A stretch of DNA of 64,000 nucleotides from Lonicera japonica (lineage: Eukaryota > Streptophyta > Magnoliopsida > Dipsacales > Caprifoliaceae): contig CM038467.1 of NCBI GenBank assembly GCA_021464415.1, positions 68,891,393 to 68,955,392 on the forward strand. Direction: 5' to 3'. A model generated the notes under the pieces. The model ran no database searches. It saw only the letters and a list, made by a program, of their open reading frames with translations, and had not been told where the DNA came from. Position numbers and translations under genes: made by a program. Below, piece after piece: positions 11,612-21,959 of the stretch (the first letter of the stretch is position 1; the number at the start of each line of letters is the position of its first letter).

Positions 11612-13492
11612 TCATGCGGCTGAATCAGTGACGGTTAGGTATAAAATTAGTGGTAGTCCGGTTTGTGGTGGGGCTAATACTGGGGGGTTAGAGAGGTAGT
11701 CCTTTATCTTATCAAAAGCTTCTTGGCACTGATCGTCCCATTCTCCTGGTGAAGACTTCCTCTGGAGTTTGAAGATGGGTTCGCAAGTTTGAGTAAGCTG
11801 AGAAATGAACCTGCTAATGTACTGCAAATTACCCATGAATCCTCGGACTTCTTTCTCGGTACGGGGTTCTGGCATGTCTCGGATAGCTCGAACTTTGGCA
11901 GGGTCTACCTCGATTCCCTTTTTACTGACGACATAGCTCAGGAGTTTTCCCTTGGTTACCCCGAACACATATTTCTGCGGATTGAGCCTCATCTGGTACT
12001 GGCAGAGGCGGTCAAAGAAAGCTCGTAAAGTTGATATATGGCCTTCCCTCTCCTTTGACTTGATTATCATGTCGTCCACATATACCTCTACCTCTTTATG
12101 AATCATGTCGTGGAAGATAGCTGTTGCTGCCCTTTGATATGTTGCTCAGGCATTCTTCAGCCCTAATGGCATAACGGTGTAGCAGTATGTTCCCCACGGT
12201 GTGATGAATGTAGTTTTCTCCTGGTGATCCGGGTGCATCTTGATCTGATTATACCCGGCAAAACCATTTATAAAGGATTTTAGGGCATGATTGGCGGTAT
12301 TATCCACTATTAAGTCGATGTTGGGTAATAGGAAATCGTCTTTTGGGCAAGCTTTGTTAAGATCTTGGTAATCAACACACATGCGGACTTTCTCATTTGT
12401 CTTTAGAACGGGCACAATGTTGGCTAACCACGAAGGGTACTCGATCACCCGTAAGAAACCCACACTCAATTGTTTCATCACTTCTTCTTTCACTTTCAAG
12501 GACCATTCTGGCGTAAGTTTTCTCAACTTCTGCTTGACGGGCCTAAATTCCGGCATGGTGTGTATCTCGTGCATGACTATCTGATTGTTCAAACCTGGCA
12601 TATCCGCATAAGACCAGGCGAAGACATCCACGTACTCTTTCAGAGTTTGTGTGAATTTCTCTCTTTCTGTCTCACTTAGGCTTGCCCCAATGCGGACCTC
12701 TTTTCTTTCCTCTTCTGTCCCGAGGTTAATTACAAGAGTGTCTCCTTCCTCGCTCTGTATACGCTGCTCCTCCCGTTCAGGGTGTTCGTTCAATCTTTCT
12801 AACTCCATATAAGCAATTACAGAATTAAAAATAACAGGATAACGCAAAATAGAGTTTTCTTCATTAATAATAGTGTTTACATGTACAAGTTTAAAAAGTA
12901 AATCTAGGAGTGACTCTTCCCTAGCCTTACCCTCACTCTTACCTCTCACCCTTACAATTTCACTCTTTCCCCTTCCTCCTTGGTAGTCCGGATCAGTGCA
13001 AATCAAGTGTACAGGGTCGTCTCTTGACTCGTTATCTCCCAGAGCCATGATGTCGAAGAGATCTTCGATCATTTCTTGCTCTTCATCTTTCTTGTCTTCA
13101 TTTTCTTCCTTCGGCCCGATTGTCAATTTGGTAGAGAAGCTGTGTATGATGTTTTTCTTGATATACAGGTCCTCTTCATAGAAGATTTCCCATCCCGGAA
13201 GGTTCTCTCCGTTGCTATTTCTCCAAGGCTCCTGAAAGCCGCAAAAGGGGAAGCCCTCTCCTTCTTTGACAAAAAACCCGTTCAGAGAGCTGAAACTCGG
13301 ATACTGATGCCCTCGACTCCTTTTTTCTTGATTGTCTTTTTTGGTGTGTTGGTACCCCAAACCTTCCCTTTCGTACCTTGTTACCGGTTCCAAGGCTTGA
13401 AGTAATCCTGGCTGTCCCATTCTCAGACTGGCTCCAGGTAGGTATTTCATCATTCTCAGCATGTTTGTGATCTTGGTGCTGAGACCAGGGAT
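11612..13492 (-). pseudogene. Reverse transcriptase region of pol
   Basis: A 438-residue frame (13462-12146) carries a linker, then the RT palm/fingers: RPVKQKLRKL, PSWLANIVPVLKTN, MCVDYQDLNKACPKDDF and FITPWGTYCYTVMPLGL. A stop separates it from 12106-11612, which carries EVYVDDMIIKSKE (catalytic YVDD), the primer-grip region and the start of the connection. The first catalytic aspartate, expected in SFMDGFSGYNQ, is Asn here (SFINGFAGYNQ), consistent with a G-to-A change. The enzyme would copy the genomic RNA to DNA in the particle. It is inactive by the stop and probably also by this substitution. The N-terminal end of this frame adjoins the hAT TSD. Confidence 0.9.
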
Positions 13493-15321
13493 TAGGGGTG
13501 TTTTCGGTTTCGGTCGGGGTAGGGATTGGGGTACCCCAAACCCTCCCCAAACTTTATAATTCGGTTTCGGTTCGGTTCGGTTTCGGTTTTCTTATCTATG
13601 GAACCCAAACCCTCCCCAAATTATTCTGTTTCGGTCCGGTTCGGTCTCATTCAGTTTTTTTTAAAAGCTATGAGCACTTGTGATGAGGGATTAATAGGCT
13701 TATAGGCAAAGACATTTGCAGTCATGATTGGCAAAAGAAGAAAGAAGAATTCCACATTAGCAGTTTGGATGCCTTATTTTTTAACCACTATTTAGATTAA
13801 TAAATGAAGACTAAAGTGGCAACAAAGAAAAAATCCTACAATGAAACAAGAATCACAAAAACAACTGTTTTCAAGAAGATATCGGACAAGTACTAAATCA
13901 TGATTTCTGTAGAAAAATATACCTGTTAGAAGTAAGCTGAATATCAGTTTCATTTGTTACACCATTAAGAGAAGTAAAAGATCTGTAATTACAGAAAGAG
14001 AACCATTGAGAGAATTCGAAAATACGAAAAACAGAGTATAGAGTAATATGTTTTAACAAACAATGAAATTTTGTATGGACGTCAAAGCAAATACTATTTG
14101 ATTATCAGCTATCATTTGACGAGTAATCTTTTAAGTGTTTGCAATACAATTAGTCTCGACTATTACTGACTGTAAAAGAAAACTTGTGAATATGAAGTAG
14201 AAAAGGCAGGGTTTGAACATTGAAATATATATTATCTTAAGTTTTTCTGTTTATGACTTGTTTAACTAATCCTAATCACGAGGCATGATCCAATACATTA
14301 TCTAAAGTTTATCTGTTCATGACTTGTTTAATGTACACAAATGTACTCTAATGTACACATTGACTTGATTGATGATACTTCTAGCTCTTGATTATTTTTC
14401 CAAACTTATCACAAAAGCCGAACCAAAACTAACATTTGTTGAATATCTTCTCCAAAGATGGTGATTCAATCGCATTATGAATTGGATCAAAATCTGGCTC
14501 AACAAATCTCGATTACACCCAAATCTTCTACCAAACCTAATGTACGAACCAGTAAACTCCACAAAAAACAAAAAAAAGAACAGATTCAACAACCAGTCAA
14601 CCCCAATCAACAATGCAAACACCGCGTAACATTATACATCTCCAATACACCCGATCGAAAACCAATAAAACCGGATCATATATACACACATACACACTTC
14701 AATATAAACAACATATATATACACATACACACTCGATGGAATGAGTATCTAAAGATTTTTAAATAGCTATATATATAAATCATATATACACACATATATA
14801 TACACATATATATATGCAGATACACTACTCAGGAATGAGCATCGAAGATTTAGAGAAAAATAGATCTGAGATTTAGAGAAAAATAAAAAACCTGAGAAAA
14901 GGTAGGGTGTGGCGGTGTGCGGCAGGCTGTGGCGGTAGGCTGTAGCGGTGAGTCAACTTGAGCCTTAAGAGAGAGACATTAGAGAGATGCTGAAAGAAGG
15001 CAAGAAGCGGTGTCCAGCACCGCGGCAGGGAGGATGAGAGATGGGAGAAAACTGAGAACGAGTAGAGCTGTAGAGGTTTGAGGTTTTACACTCTTCTAAA
15101 CGGTACCGTTTGAAGAGGCAGATTTTTTTTTTTTAAGTTTCGGTCCATTTCGGGGCATTTCGGGTCAAACCGAAACCCGAACCGAACCGACCCGAATCAT
15201 TCGGTTTCGGTTTTGGTTTTTGATTTCGGTTTCGGTTTTTTTTTTGGTTCGGATAATTTCGGATCATATCGGATCGGTTCAGATCGTTCGTTCGATTTTC
15301 GGATTTCTGACAACACCCCTA
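13493..15321. mobile_element. Non-autonomous hAT element inserted in pol
   Basis: Ends are TAGGGGTGTT (13493) and AACACCCCTA (15321), flanked by a perfect 8-bp TSD CCAGGGAT (13485-13492 and 15322-15329), the hAT hallmark. Both subterminal zones are packed with GGTTTCGGTTCGG-type repeats (13500-13660 and 15140-15300), as in many plant hAT elements. The 1829-bp element has no transposase frame; its open frames are low-complexity or antisense shadows. The interior is AT-rich with a TATATA/ACACAC tract around 14680-14820. It must have inserted after the Tat element, since it splits a coding frame cleanly. Confidence 0.93.
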
Positions 15322-16250
15322 CCAGGGATATTGTCAGGGGGAAGATACTCGATTATCTGGGTGCTGAGAGTTTGTACTTTAGGCTCGTAAGAAAATCCTC
15401 CCAACTGTATGCTCTGGCTCCCGATGCCCAAAACAGGTAACTCCAGATCTGCCAAGGTCCTTTCAGGATCTCCTTGGACGGTGATTATGTTCCCTTCAAA
15501 CGGTATCTTGATCTTTTGGTGTAAGGAGGAGGGGAGTGCTCCTATGTCGTGTAGCCATGCCCTTCCCAACAGTAGGTTAAAACTGGAGGGAATGTCTATG
15601 ATTTGAAAGTCGGCTGGAAAGTTTCCAGGACCGACCACGAGATCGAGCTTTAGAGAACCCAGAACGGCTCTCCTGGTGTTGTCATAGGCTCTAACGGTCA
15701 CAGCTGACGGGGAAAGTTTTGAGTCTAGGATACCCAGACATCTGGCAATTTTCAGGGGGCAGACGTTTATGGTTGACCCGTTGTCGATGAGGACTTGTGG
15801 CAGGATTTTGCCTCGGGTTCGGATAGTGATATGGAGGGCCAGGCTGTGTTTCCTCCCCAATGGAGACAAGTCTTCATCTGAAAATGATAGGCTTCTTTGG
15901 ACAGTAAGTAACCCGATCATGTTTGGCAGTTGCTCAGGCGTGGAGTCTGGTGATATGACAGCCTCGTCAAGGAGCTTGATGAAAGCGGCCCTGTGAGGCT
16001 TGGAGGCAACCAAGAGGCCCCAAATGGTGATGTGTGCCTGGGTTTTCTTCAACTGCTCAAGTACTCGATCTTCTCCTATTTCCTTAGGAGGTGGTGATTT
16101 CTCGGCATCCATCAGTGGTGACTGGTATACCCTTCCTGAACGGGTAATTTGTTGTATCCAAAGGGATGCTGGGTCTGATCCTTCTGAAATTTCTGATGAC
16201 TCTGGCTCTGCCGACCAACTGAAAGTCCCGGGGGAGGTTTTTATCATACA
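15322..16250 (-). pseudogene. Retroviral-type aspartic protease region of pol
   Basis: The open frame from 16247 down to the hAT element contains the protease active-site signature VLIDNGSTINVCP (DNGS in place of the common DTGS, normal for Tat elements), about residues 150-165. The downstream flap/dimer region includes SFNLLLGRAWLHDIGALPSS. The enzyme would cleave the Gag-Pol precursor. The frame is cut at 15322 by the hAT insertion; the duplicated 8 bp shows that the text continues at 13492. Some Gag-Pol linker sequence lies upstream (16250-16500), with stops. Confidence 0.83.
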
Positions 16251-16508
16251 GATTGTCTCCTTAGGGGGGCCTCGGGGTTTTCATGGTTGTTTTTTCTTCT
16301 CCTGGGTCCATCATATTCCAGATTTTTCGGGATTGGTTTTGATTAAGAGTGGTTGCGAGATCCCCTGATTTGTCTTTCCTAAACCCTGCCCAGGTAAGAA
16401 GTTCATCTTGGCCATCCATTGGTCGATTATTGGATTGAGGCCTGGGGTAATTTGAGCCTTTGCTGGTAGCGTAACGGGCGCCTTATAGGCTGGGTCATCC
16501 CGAATGAG

Positions 16509-18196
16509 TCATACGGGGTCAAAACCTTCTTCATCAGTGGTCAAGGCGTTAATTCCCGCCGGTGGAGCATGATTGGGAAGGGGGTTGTTGGTAACATTGG
16601 CCCCGCCGGGTGCGGGGATGGTTTCGGCTTCAATAAGGTCCTGGATACGATGGCGAAGAGCCAAGCAGCGTTCTGTGTTATGGCCTGCTGCTTGATGGTA
16701 TGCACAGTTCTCATTCATTCTCCAGGTGCTGGGAATAGGGTTTGGTGGGGGGCGCGGGTTGAGTGGAGTGATCAGTCCGGCCTTTCGGAGTAGTTCCAGG
16801 CTTTTGACCAGGGTAGTGGGAAGGGTCTCCTTGTGATCATTCTTTTTTTCTTGGCCTCGGTGCTCGAAGAGTCTCCTTGTGCAGGCCAACTCATTGGAGG
16901 GACTTGTTGTGACTGTTGAAATGGGTTTTGTTGATACGGGTATGAGCTTAGTTGGTTTACGGCTGGAGTGGCCGTCTTTCTCCCAGTGTAAGAGGCTTTC
17001 TTGGTATCCGTTTCTGCCTTCTTGGTCAATTCTTCCTCTACTTGTGACCCCATACTCAACAGGGCTCTGAAGTGTGGGAATACATGCTTTCCCATGCAGT
17101 TCAATACAGCTGGAGTAAAATTCTTCTGTATAATCTCCAACTGTTCTTCTTCATCGGGCCGTTTGGACATTTGGGAGGCCATTTCTCTCTAGCGGGTGAC
17201 AAAGTCGCTAAAGCTCTCTTTCTCGCCTTGCTTGGCCATTTCTAGGTGTTTACGGGTAATTTCCAAATTCTCGTTGGACCCGTACTTGGTCATGAACTCC
17301 TTGACGATATCTCCCAAAGTTTTTGTGTGGTGTCTTTCCAGATCAAAAAACCATCTCAGGGCGGCCCCCGTGAGAGTCATGTGAAAGGCCTGAGCCAGCT
17401 CCGGCTCTCCACAGCCGGACACTTGCATGGATCTAATGTAGGATTGAAGATGGATTTTGGGGGGTGTGGTACCTATGAATTTGGTGATAGAAGGGAGCTT
17501 GAATCCCTGAGGTAGTCTGGCTTCTGGGTAAAGGGAGAAGGCGTTTATATCTGTGATCTCGTCTGCCCCTTTTATCAGGGAAATCTCTCTTTGCAGAACC
17601 TTCATCTGCTCTTTCATTTTCATCATCTCTTCGCTCTCTCTTGACACCTCGTCGGGATGTTCCCGAGCTATCACCGATTCTGCATACACTGCCCGGAGTC
17701 GGTTGATGTCTGGGTACTCATTGGGAGGGGCTATTGGGACCGGTGGTGGAATAGGTCTTGCGGGGACTTGTGGCCATGGTTGGTATTGGGGATCGAGGCC
17801 TTGCTGAGGTTGTGGCCAGATAATGGGTGGCTCTTGTTGTTGGTAAGTGGGGCCTGAATCCGGGGCCCATTAGTTCTGATTGTTGGGATCGGTTTGAACG
17901 GGACCGGCCATGACGGGGCCCATTTGGGGGGGATTGGTTCCTGGAACTAGGGGGAGCACTTGCGATGACTGCCCTTGATCTCAATTCAGTGGTAGTCGTT
18001 CAAACCCCGGTGGTGCGGTCCGTACGGCTGAAAACTCTTCTACTCGGACTCGAGTATTCTGTTGCTCGTTTGTGAGGCTTGCTAGATTCGTGCTGACGGT
18101 CATTAATAAATGATGCATCTCGGCTAAAGTCGGCTGAGGTGCAGACGCCTCGGCTAGGCTCTGATCTGTCTCTCGGTTCTCTCGTTCATCGGCCAT
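16509..18196 (-). pseudogene. gag: gag polyprotein, Tat lineage, with in-frame stops
   Basis: Starts at the ATG at 18196 (MADEREN...), about 740 bases after the primer site. The frame continues through two stops (after ...RLPLN at about 17981, and again near 17870) into a proline/glutamine-rich stretch. The retrotransposon gag domain follows (17689-17189; landmarks FKLPSITKF, TLTGAALRWFFDLE and the F/Y...FVTR end). A TAG at 17186 sits where relatives have Trp (FVTR-W-RE), fitting a G-to-A change. A frameshift near 16775 leads to the C-terminal part with the modified zinc finger CAYHQAAGHNTERC (about 16700-16740). Gag would coat the genomic RNA in a cytoplasmic particle. At least three stops and one frameshift make it non-functional. 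Confidence 0.85.
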
Positions 18197-18935
18197 TTCA
18201 GGTGTGCTTGGCCTTACTAGTCTTCCGGTATGATCTCGACCGGCCCAACCTTCCAGTCTGTCGTCGTTTTACGACTGTAGATGAAACCATGTGGCGAAGA
18301 TGAAGGAAGACTGTGATGCGACTCGATTTTTGCCAAAAGAACCACTAAAAATTACCGAGAAGAGCCTCGGATTTTGAAAAAAAGGTGTTGAAAAATAAGC
18401 CGTAAGGTGGTACATCTCCTACGGCTGTTTGACAAGTGTTTTAGTTGACTCAATCTTACATGCATCGCAGGTGTATGAATGGTTAAGGCTTCAGGCTCCC
18501 TCCTTTTTGGCAAGACCTTGCGATATACCCCAGGGGCGGGTACGTGCAAGAGCCTTTTGATATACTTCCCGGGTACGTGAGTGTTCTCGTCACTCGATAT
18601 ACCTCGAGGGCGTACTTGGCCAAGGACAGTGGAAATAAATGCTTTCGGTTTATGTTGGCCCAAGCAAGCCAACTCCCTACTCACTTATAATACTTTCGAG
18701 GGTTTGGAAAAAATTCACACTCGTAGGACCAATGCATGATTTGTGAAAGTGCGTGTAAAGTTCGAAAGTTTGGTTTCACAAATATCATTATCTTGATTAC
18801 GTATTTTTGAAAAACTCCCATTCTTAGAAAAATGTTTCTTCTCAATCAATTAACACAAGTAGGGAAAGCAGTAAAAGCAAGTATTTCAACAGATAAACAA
18901 AAGTCCACATATAAGAGTCTAGTTTTCTACCACAA
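18197..18935 (-). other. Untranslated leader of the Tat element
   Basis: Non-coding stretch between the primer site and gag. Ogre-type elements may carry an extra ORF here, but I see only a 110-codon frame (18684-18352) with no recognised domain, so I do not call a gene. Confidence 0.5.
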
Positions 18936-18952
18936 TCCCAGCAGAGTCGCCA
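18936..18952 (-). other. Primer binding site (arginine-tRNA type)
   Basis: One base inside the 5' LTR, the minus strand reads TGGCGACTCTGCTGGGA. This begins with the TGG that pairs with a tRNA CCA end and resembles the arginine-tRNA primer site known from Ogre elements. The tRNA assignment is from family knowledge and was not checked against a tRNA set. Confidence 0.75.
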
Positions 18953-18953
18953 C

Positions 18954-20486
18954 TGTGAGAATCCGCAAATGCGACCCCCGGGTCTCGTCCCCGTTCGGTT
19001 GGGCATCTGAAACGTCGGAACGGATTCCGTCGTTTCATTTACTGGCGTACCATTGTTGATTCATATCAGGTGTCCCTATGTTCTATTTCTAGATGCAAAG
19101 GGGTTCATTCAGAGTCACCAGTACGTTTTACGAGAAAACAGACAAAATGGTTGTGTAAGAGGAAAGGCTATAGTTAAGTCTTTCTTTACACGTTTGTCTA
19201 CGAAACCAAGATTCTATAGGGTTCGGAAACTATATTACGGTTTAGGAAGGTGTTAAGCACCCATTTCGTCCTTTCAGTCTCTAGTGGTCTTTATATGTTT
19301 ATTCTATATTGAGAAACTTGGATGCTTTTACTGACAGTCTACTACTTTCTAAGTGGAAACGCTAATTTTGGGAAAGAACGGGAAAGGGGATGAAAACCTT
19401 TGTGTTCCGGGATCCAATGTTTAGTTTTGAGAGATGCAAATACAAGTGTCGAGAGTTTGTCCTTACTTTAGAGGGAGTTTTACCGTGTTACTTCTCAGAT
19501 AACAACGATTTCTCGGGTTTTGATTTGTTTCGGAAAAAGTCTGGATCTTTATCGGAACTAATTCAATATGGAATTAGAACTCTTGAGGGGAGACCTACCA
19601 GACGTATCACAATCTATGAAACATATATGATATACCGGGTTTTTAATTCCTAAGTAAGTTTTACCGGTCTGGGTTTTGAAAACAAGGTTTTATCCGGACG
19701 GTAATATACTTATTCTTCTGGTTTTGCAAATGGTTTTATCAGGGTCTTTTGTCTTGAAAACGGTAGACTATTGGTAACTTGGCAATAAGTTTATTCAAAT
19801 AAAACGTGGACAAAACAACAGAAATAAAACAAGTACACAGATATTTAATGTTAAATACTAAAAGAGACTTCCTTTACCTTCCCGACGAGAATAATACTAA
19901 GAAAGAAAATATAATACGATGGAGAGATTTTCGATGATGATAATCTTTTTCTTCTTCAGATATTTCCGAGAATTCGATTCCAGAGACGGGACCCGTCGAG
20001 TGTCGAGAATAGATTCGATAATTCTTCAGAAATAAGATGATAATAGAAAATACTTGACGAAAGACTAGAAAATCAGATTCTAACTTCAGAATTCCACAAT
20101 CCCCTCTTTCTCCTCTGAACCCTTGGGGGTGTTGGCCTATTTATACTGCTTGGGGAAGATTGTCGCGCGACACTTCCCTAAAAAGGGTATATGTCGCGCG
20201 ACAATGTGTCCAATGTCGCGCGACAAATGGCTGAAGTGATGTTTCTGACATACTGATGTGTCAGAGAGTGGATGGTCTGGTGTCAGGAGGGATTGTCGCG
20301 AGACATAGTGGGATTGTCGCACGACAATGTGATATGTCGTGCGACAATCTCTCTTAAGAACAGGTTTGTTGGCCAACAAACCCTCTCGGGGTAGTTTCGA
20401 GTGCTCGGGTGGGTCCCGGGTCCCAAAATAGTAGTTCTTGAAGGTCGTTAGGGTTCTTGCGGGGGTCACGGATCGGGGTGTCTACA
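18954..20486 (-). repeat. 5' LTR of the Tat-lineage element
   Basis: The minus-strand LTR runs from TGTAGACACCCC (20486) to TCTCACA (18954), 1533 bp, with TG/CA ends. It is homologous along its whole length to the solo LTR at 32309-33801. On the minus strand a TATA box TATAAATA lies at 20145-20138. Upstream of it are six copies of a CpG-centred palindrome and one GGTTTGTTGGCCAACAAACC palindrome (20363-20382). The flanking base pairs CCTTA (20487-20491) would be the 5-bp TSD; its partner is outside the window. Confidence 0.9.
20161..20346. promoter_or_regulatory. Six palindromes TGTCGNNCGACA upstream of the LTR TATA box
   Basis: Copies lie at 20161-20172, 20192-20203 and 20214-20225 (all perfect TGTCGCGCGACA), 20294-20305 (centre changed, TGTCGCGAGACA), 20315-20326 (CA centre) and 20335-20346 (TG centre). 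The arms TGTCG/CGACA are kept in five of the six; the centre varies. The nearest copy is 15 bases from the TATA box (20138-20145), upstream in LTR orientation. The CpG-rich core suggests a binding site, but no binding protein can be named from sequence alone. Confidence 0.85.
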
Positions 20487-20740
20487 CCTTACGATACTCC
20501 CGTTGTGTAGCGTTACACGAACGACTACTACTGTGCCCACAACTTCAAGTACTCTCTACAAAGAACCCTAGAATGTGCTTGAGAAGAGATGACGACCGCC
20601 TCTAATTATGTTGTGTATTGTGTGTTATTATTTAGGTCTAAAGACCTAAATATATATCATTAGGCTTAAAAGGTTTTGAAACCCTAAGGCCCACTATGGG
20701 TGTCCCTGTTGGGCTAAACCGACAGGCCCAAAAACCAACA
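20487..20740 (-). mobile_element. Copia-type LTR fragment flanking the Tat insertion
   Basis: On the minus strand it begins TGTTGGTTTTTGGGCC at 20740 and reads like the 5' part of a copia LTR (GGGCCTTAGGGTTTC; ATATATATTTAGG; leader with TCTAGGGTTC). It stops abruptly at the Tat LTR, so the Tat element probably inserted into it. The other half would be outside the window. Confidence 0.42.
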
Positions 20741-21959
20741 ATATTATACAACTTTGGTTCAGCATTATATTTTATTTTCTTTTTATTCTTTTACGTAGCA
20801 TATTATAATTTTTTTGATTGACTTAATTTGTATTATATATGTGTGTGTGTGTGTTATTCACACAAAGCCACTTAAATACGAAACATTACTACCTCTGCCA
20901 CGAATCATCTTAATTGCAAATGGCACAGGTATCTTCTAAAGGCCTGGAACTTTTATATTCACCTAAGTAAAGTTCTTAATTTCTTTACCATTTAATCAAA
21001 GCTAAGATATATTACATGTATACATATTTATATTTTATATTTAATATATTTTTAGTTTTAGTATGGTAGTATTCAACATTTTGCCCTACCGATCATTTTG
21101 ATTATATATTCTTAAACAAAAGTTATAAAGTTCACTATGAGTCATGACAAACATAATGATGATGTTACTTGCTGAACAAGTGGAGGTAAAGGAAAGAGTA
21201 AAAGGGAAAAAAATCAATGTTGGTATTAGTAGGACTAGTAGAGGAAAACAGAATACTAACACGAGAAAAAGATCGTACGGTCAAGAAGAATTGGTTGAAA
21301 AATATAAAGAGCAATGAGAAAAAATTATAAGCAATATAAGCTACAAATTAATATTACCTCCTTATTATCGTAATTAGTTCAGAACTTCTATAAATGATAT
21401 AATTCATTGATGAATTTACGCTTTATCAATTAAGTAAGTTTACTACTATAATTATTTAATGATAGTAAGGAAATTTTATAGTTGTAATTACCTTAATTAT
21501 ATTCTTGTAAATTTTGAATTTTTTTTATAATAATACTTAAAGAGGATAACCACTGCACAATAATCCTATGGTTGTTAAAAAGGAGAAGGAAAAACAAGTT
21601 ACCATGTTGTTCAAGGAATGGTGTGTTATATCAATTGAAAACTTTTCTGTTAATGGTGACTTGAACTAGGTAAAAACTAATCAGCCAAGATAAAACTTAA
21701 ATATATGTTCAATATATATATTTTTTGATATGTATCTTTAATACTTATTATAACTTTATATTAGTTTCTCTTTACATAATCCTTAATTGGAGTTGCGTAG
21801 AAAATTGAAAAAAACGATTTTAGCGATGTTGAACAATAAAAAAGTTTATTTTTTTTGCTAGCTTTTAATACACATTTGGAAGAACCTAAGAAAGGCTGCT
21901 TTGCTTTTCAATATATTAATGTCGCCTGTGTTTATACTAACATACTACTAATAACGTAT
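20741..21959. other. AT-rich intergenic stretch
   Basis: No gene supported. A small lysine/arginine-rich open frame (ATG at 21144 to TGA at 21315) is visible but matches nothing I recognise. A (TG)n tract lies near 20840. Confidence 0.5.

Larger units (their letters stand above)
2487..20486 (-). mobile_element. Decayed Tat/Ogre-lineage Ty3/gypsy retrotransposon, 3' LTR not in window
   Basis: On the minus strand the order is 5' LTR (20486-18954), primer binding site, leader, gag, protease, RT, RNase H, archaeal-type second RNase H, integrase, then a long 3' region with two antisense genes. The dual RNase H, the gag CxYHxxxGHxTExC finger, the DNGS protease site and the arginine-tRNA-type primer site are marks of the Tat clade (Ogre, Retand and relatives). 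Coding frames carry many stops and frameshifts, and pol is split by a hAT element at 13493-15321. The left end is assumed to be interrupted by the Tekay-like LTR at 2486; the 3' LTR would lie beyond the window. Bases 2487-2980 show nothing recognisable and are assigned here only by position. Confidence 0.82.

Noticed and set aside
21144..21317. Lysine/arginine-rich 57-codon open frame
   Set aside because: No homology recognised and surrounding sequence is AT-rich intergenic DNA; kept only as a note.
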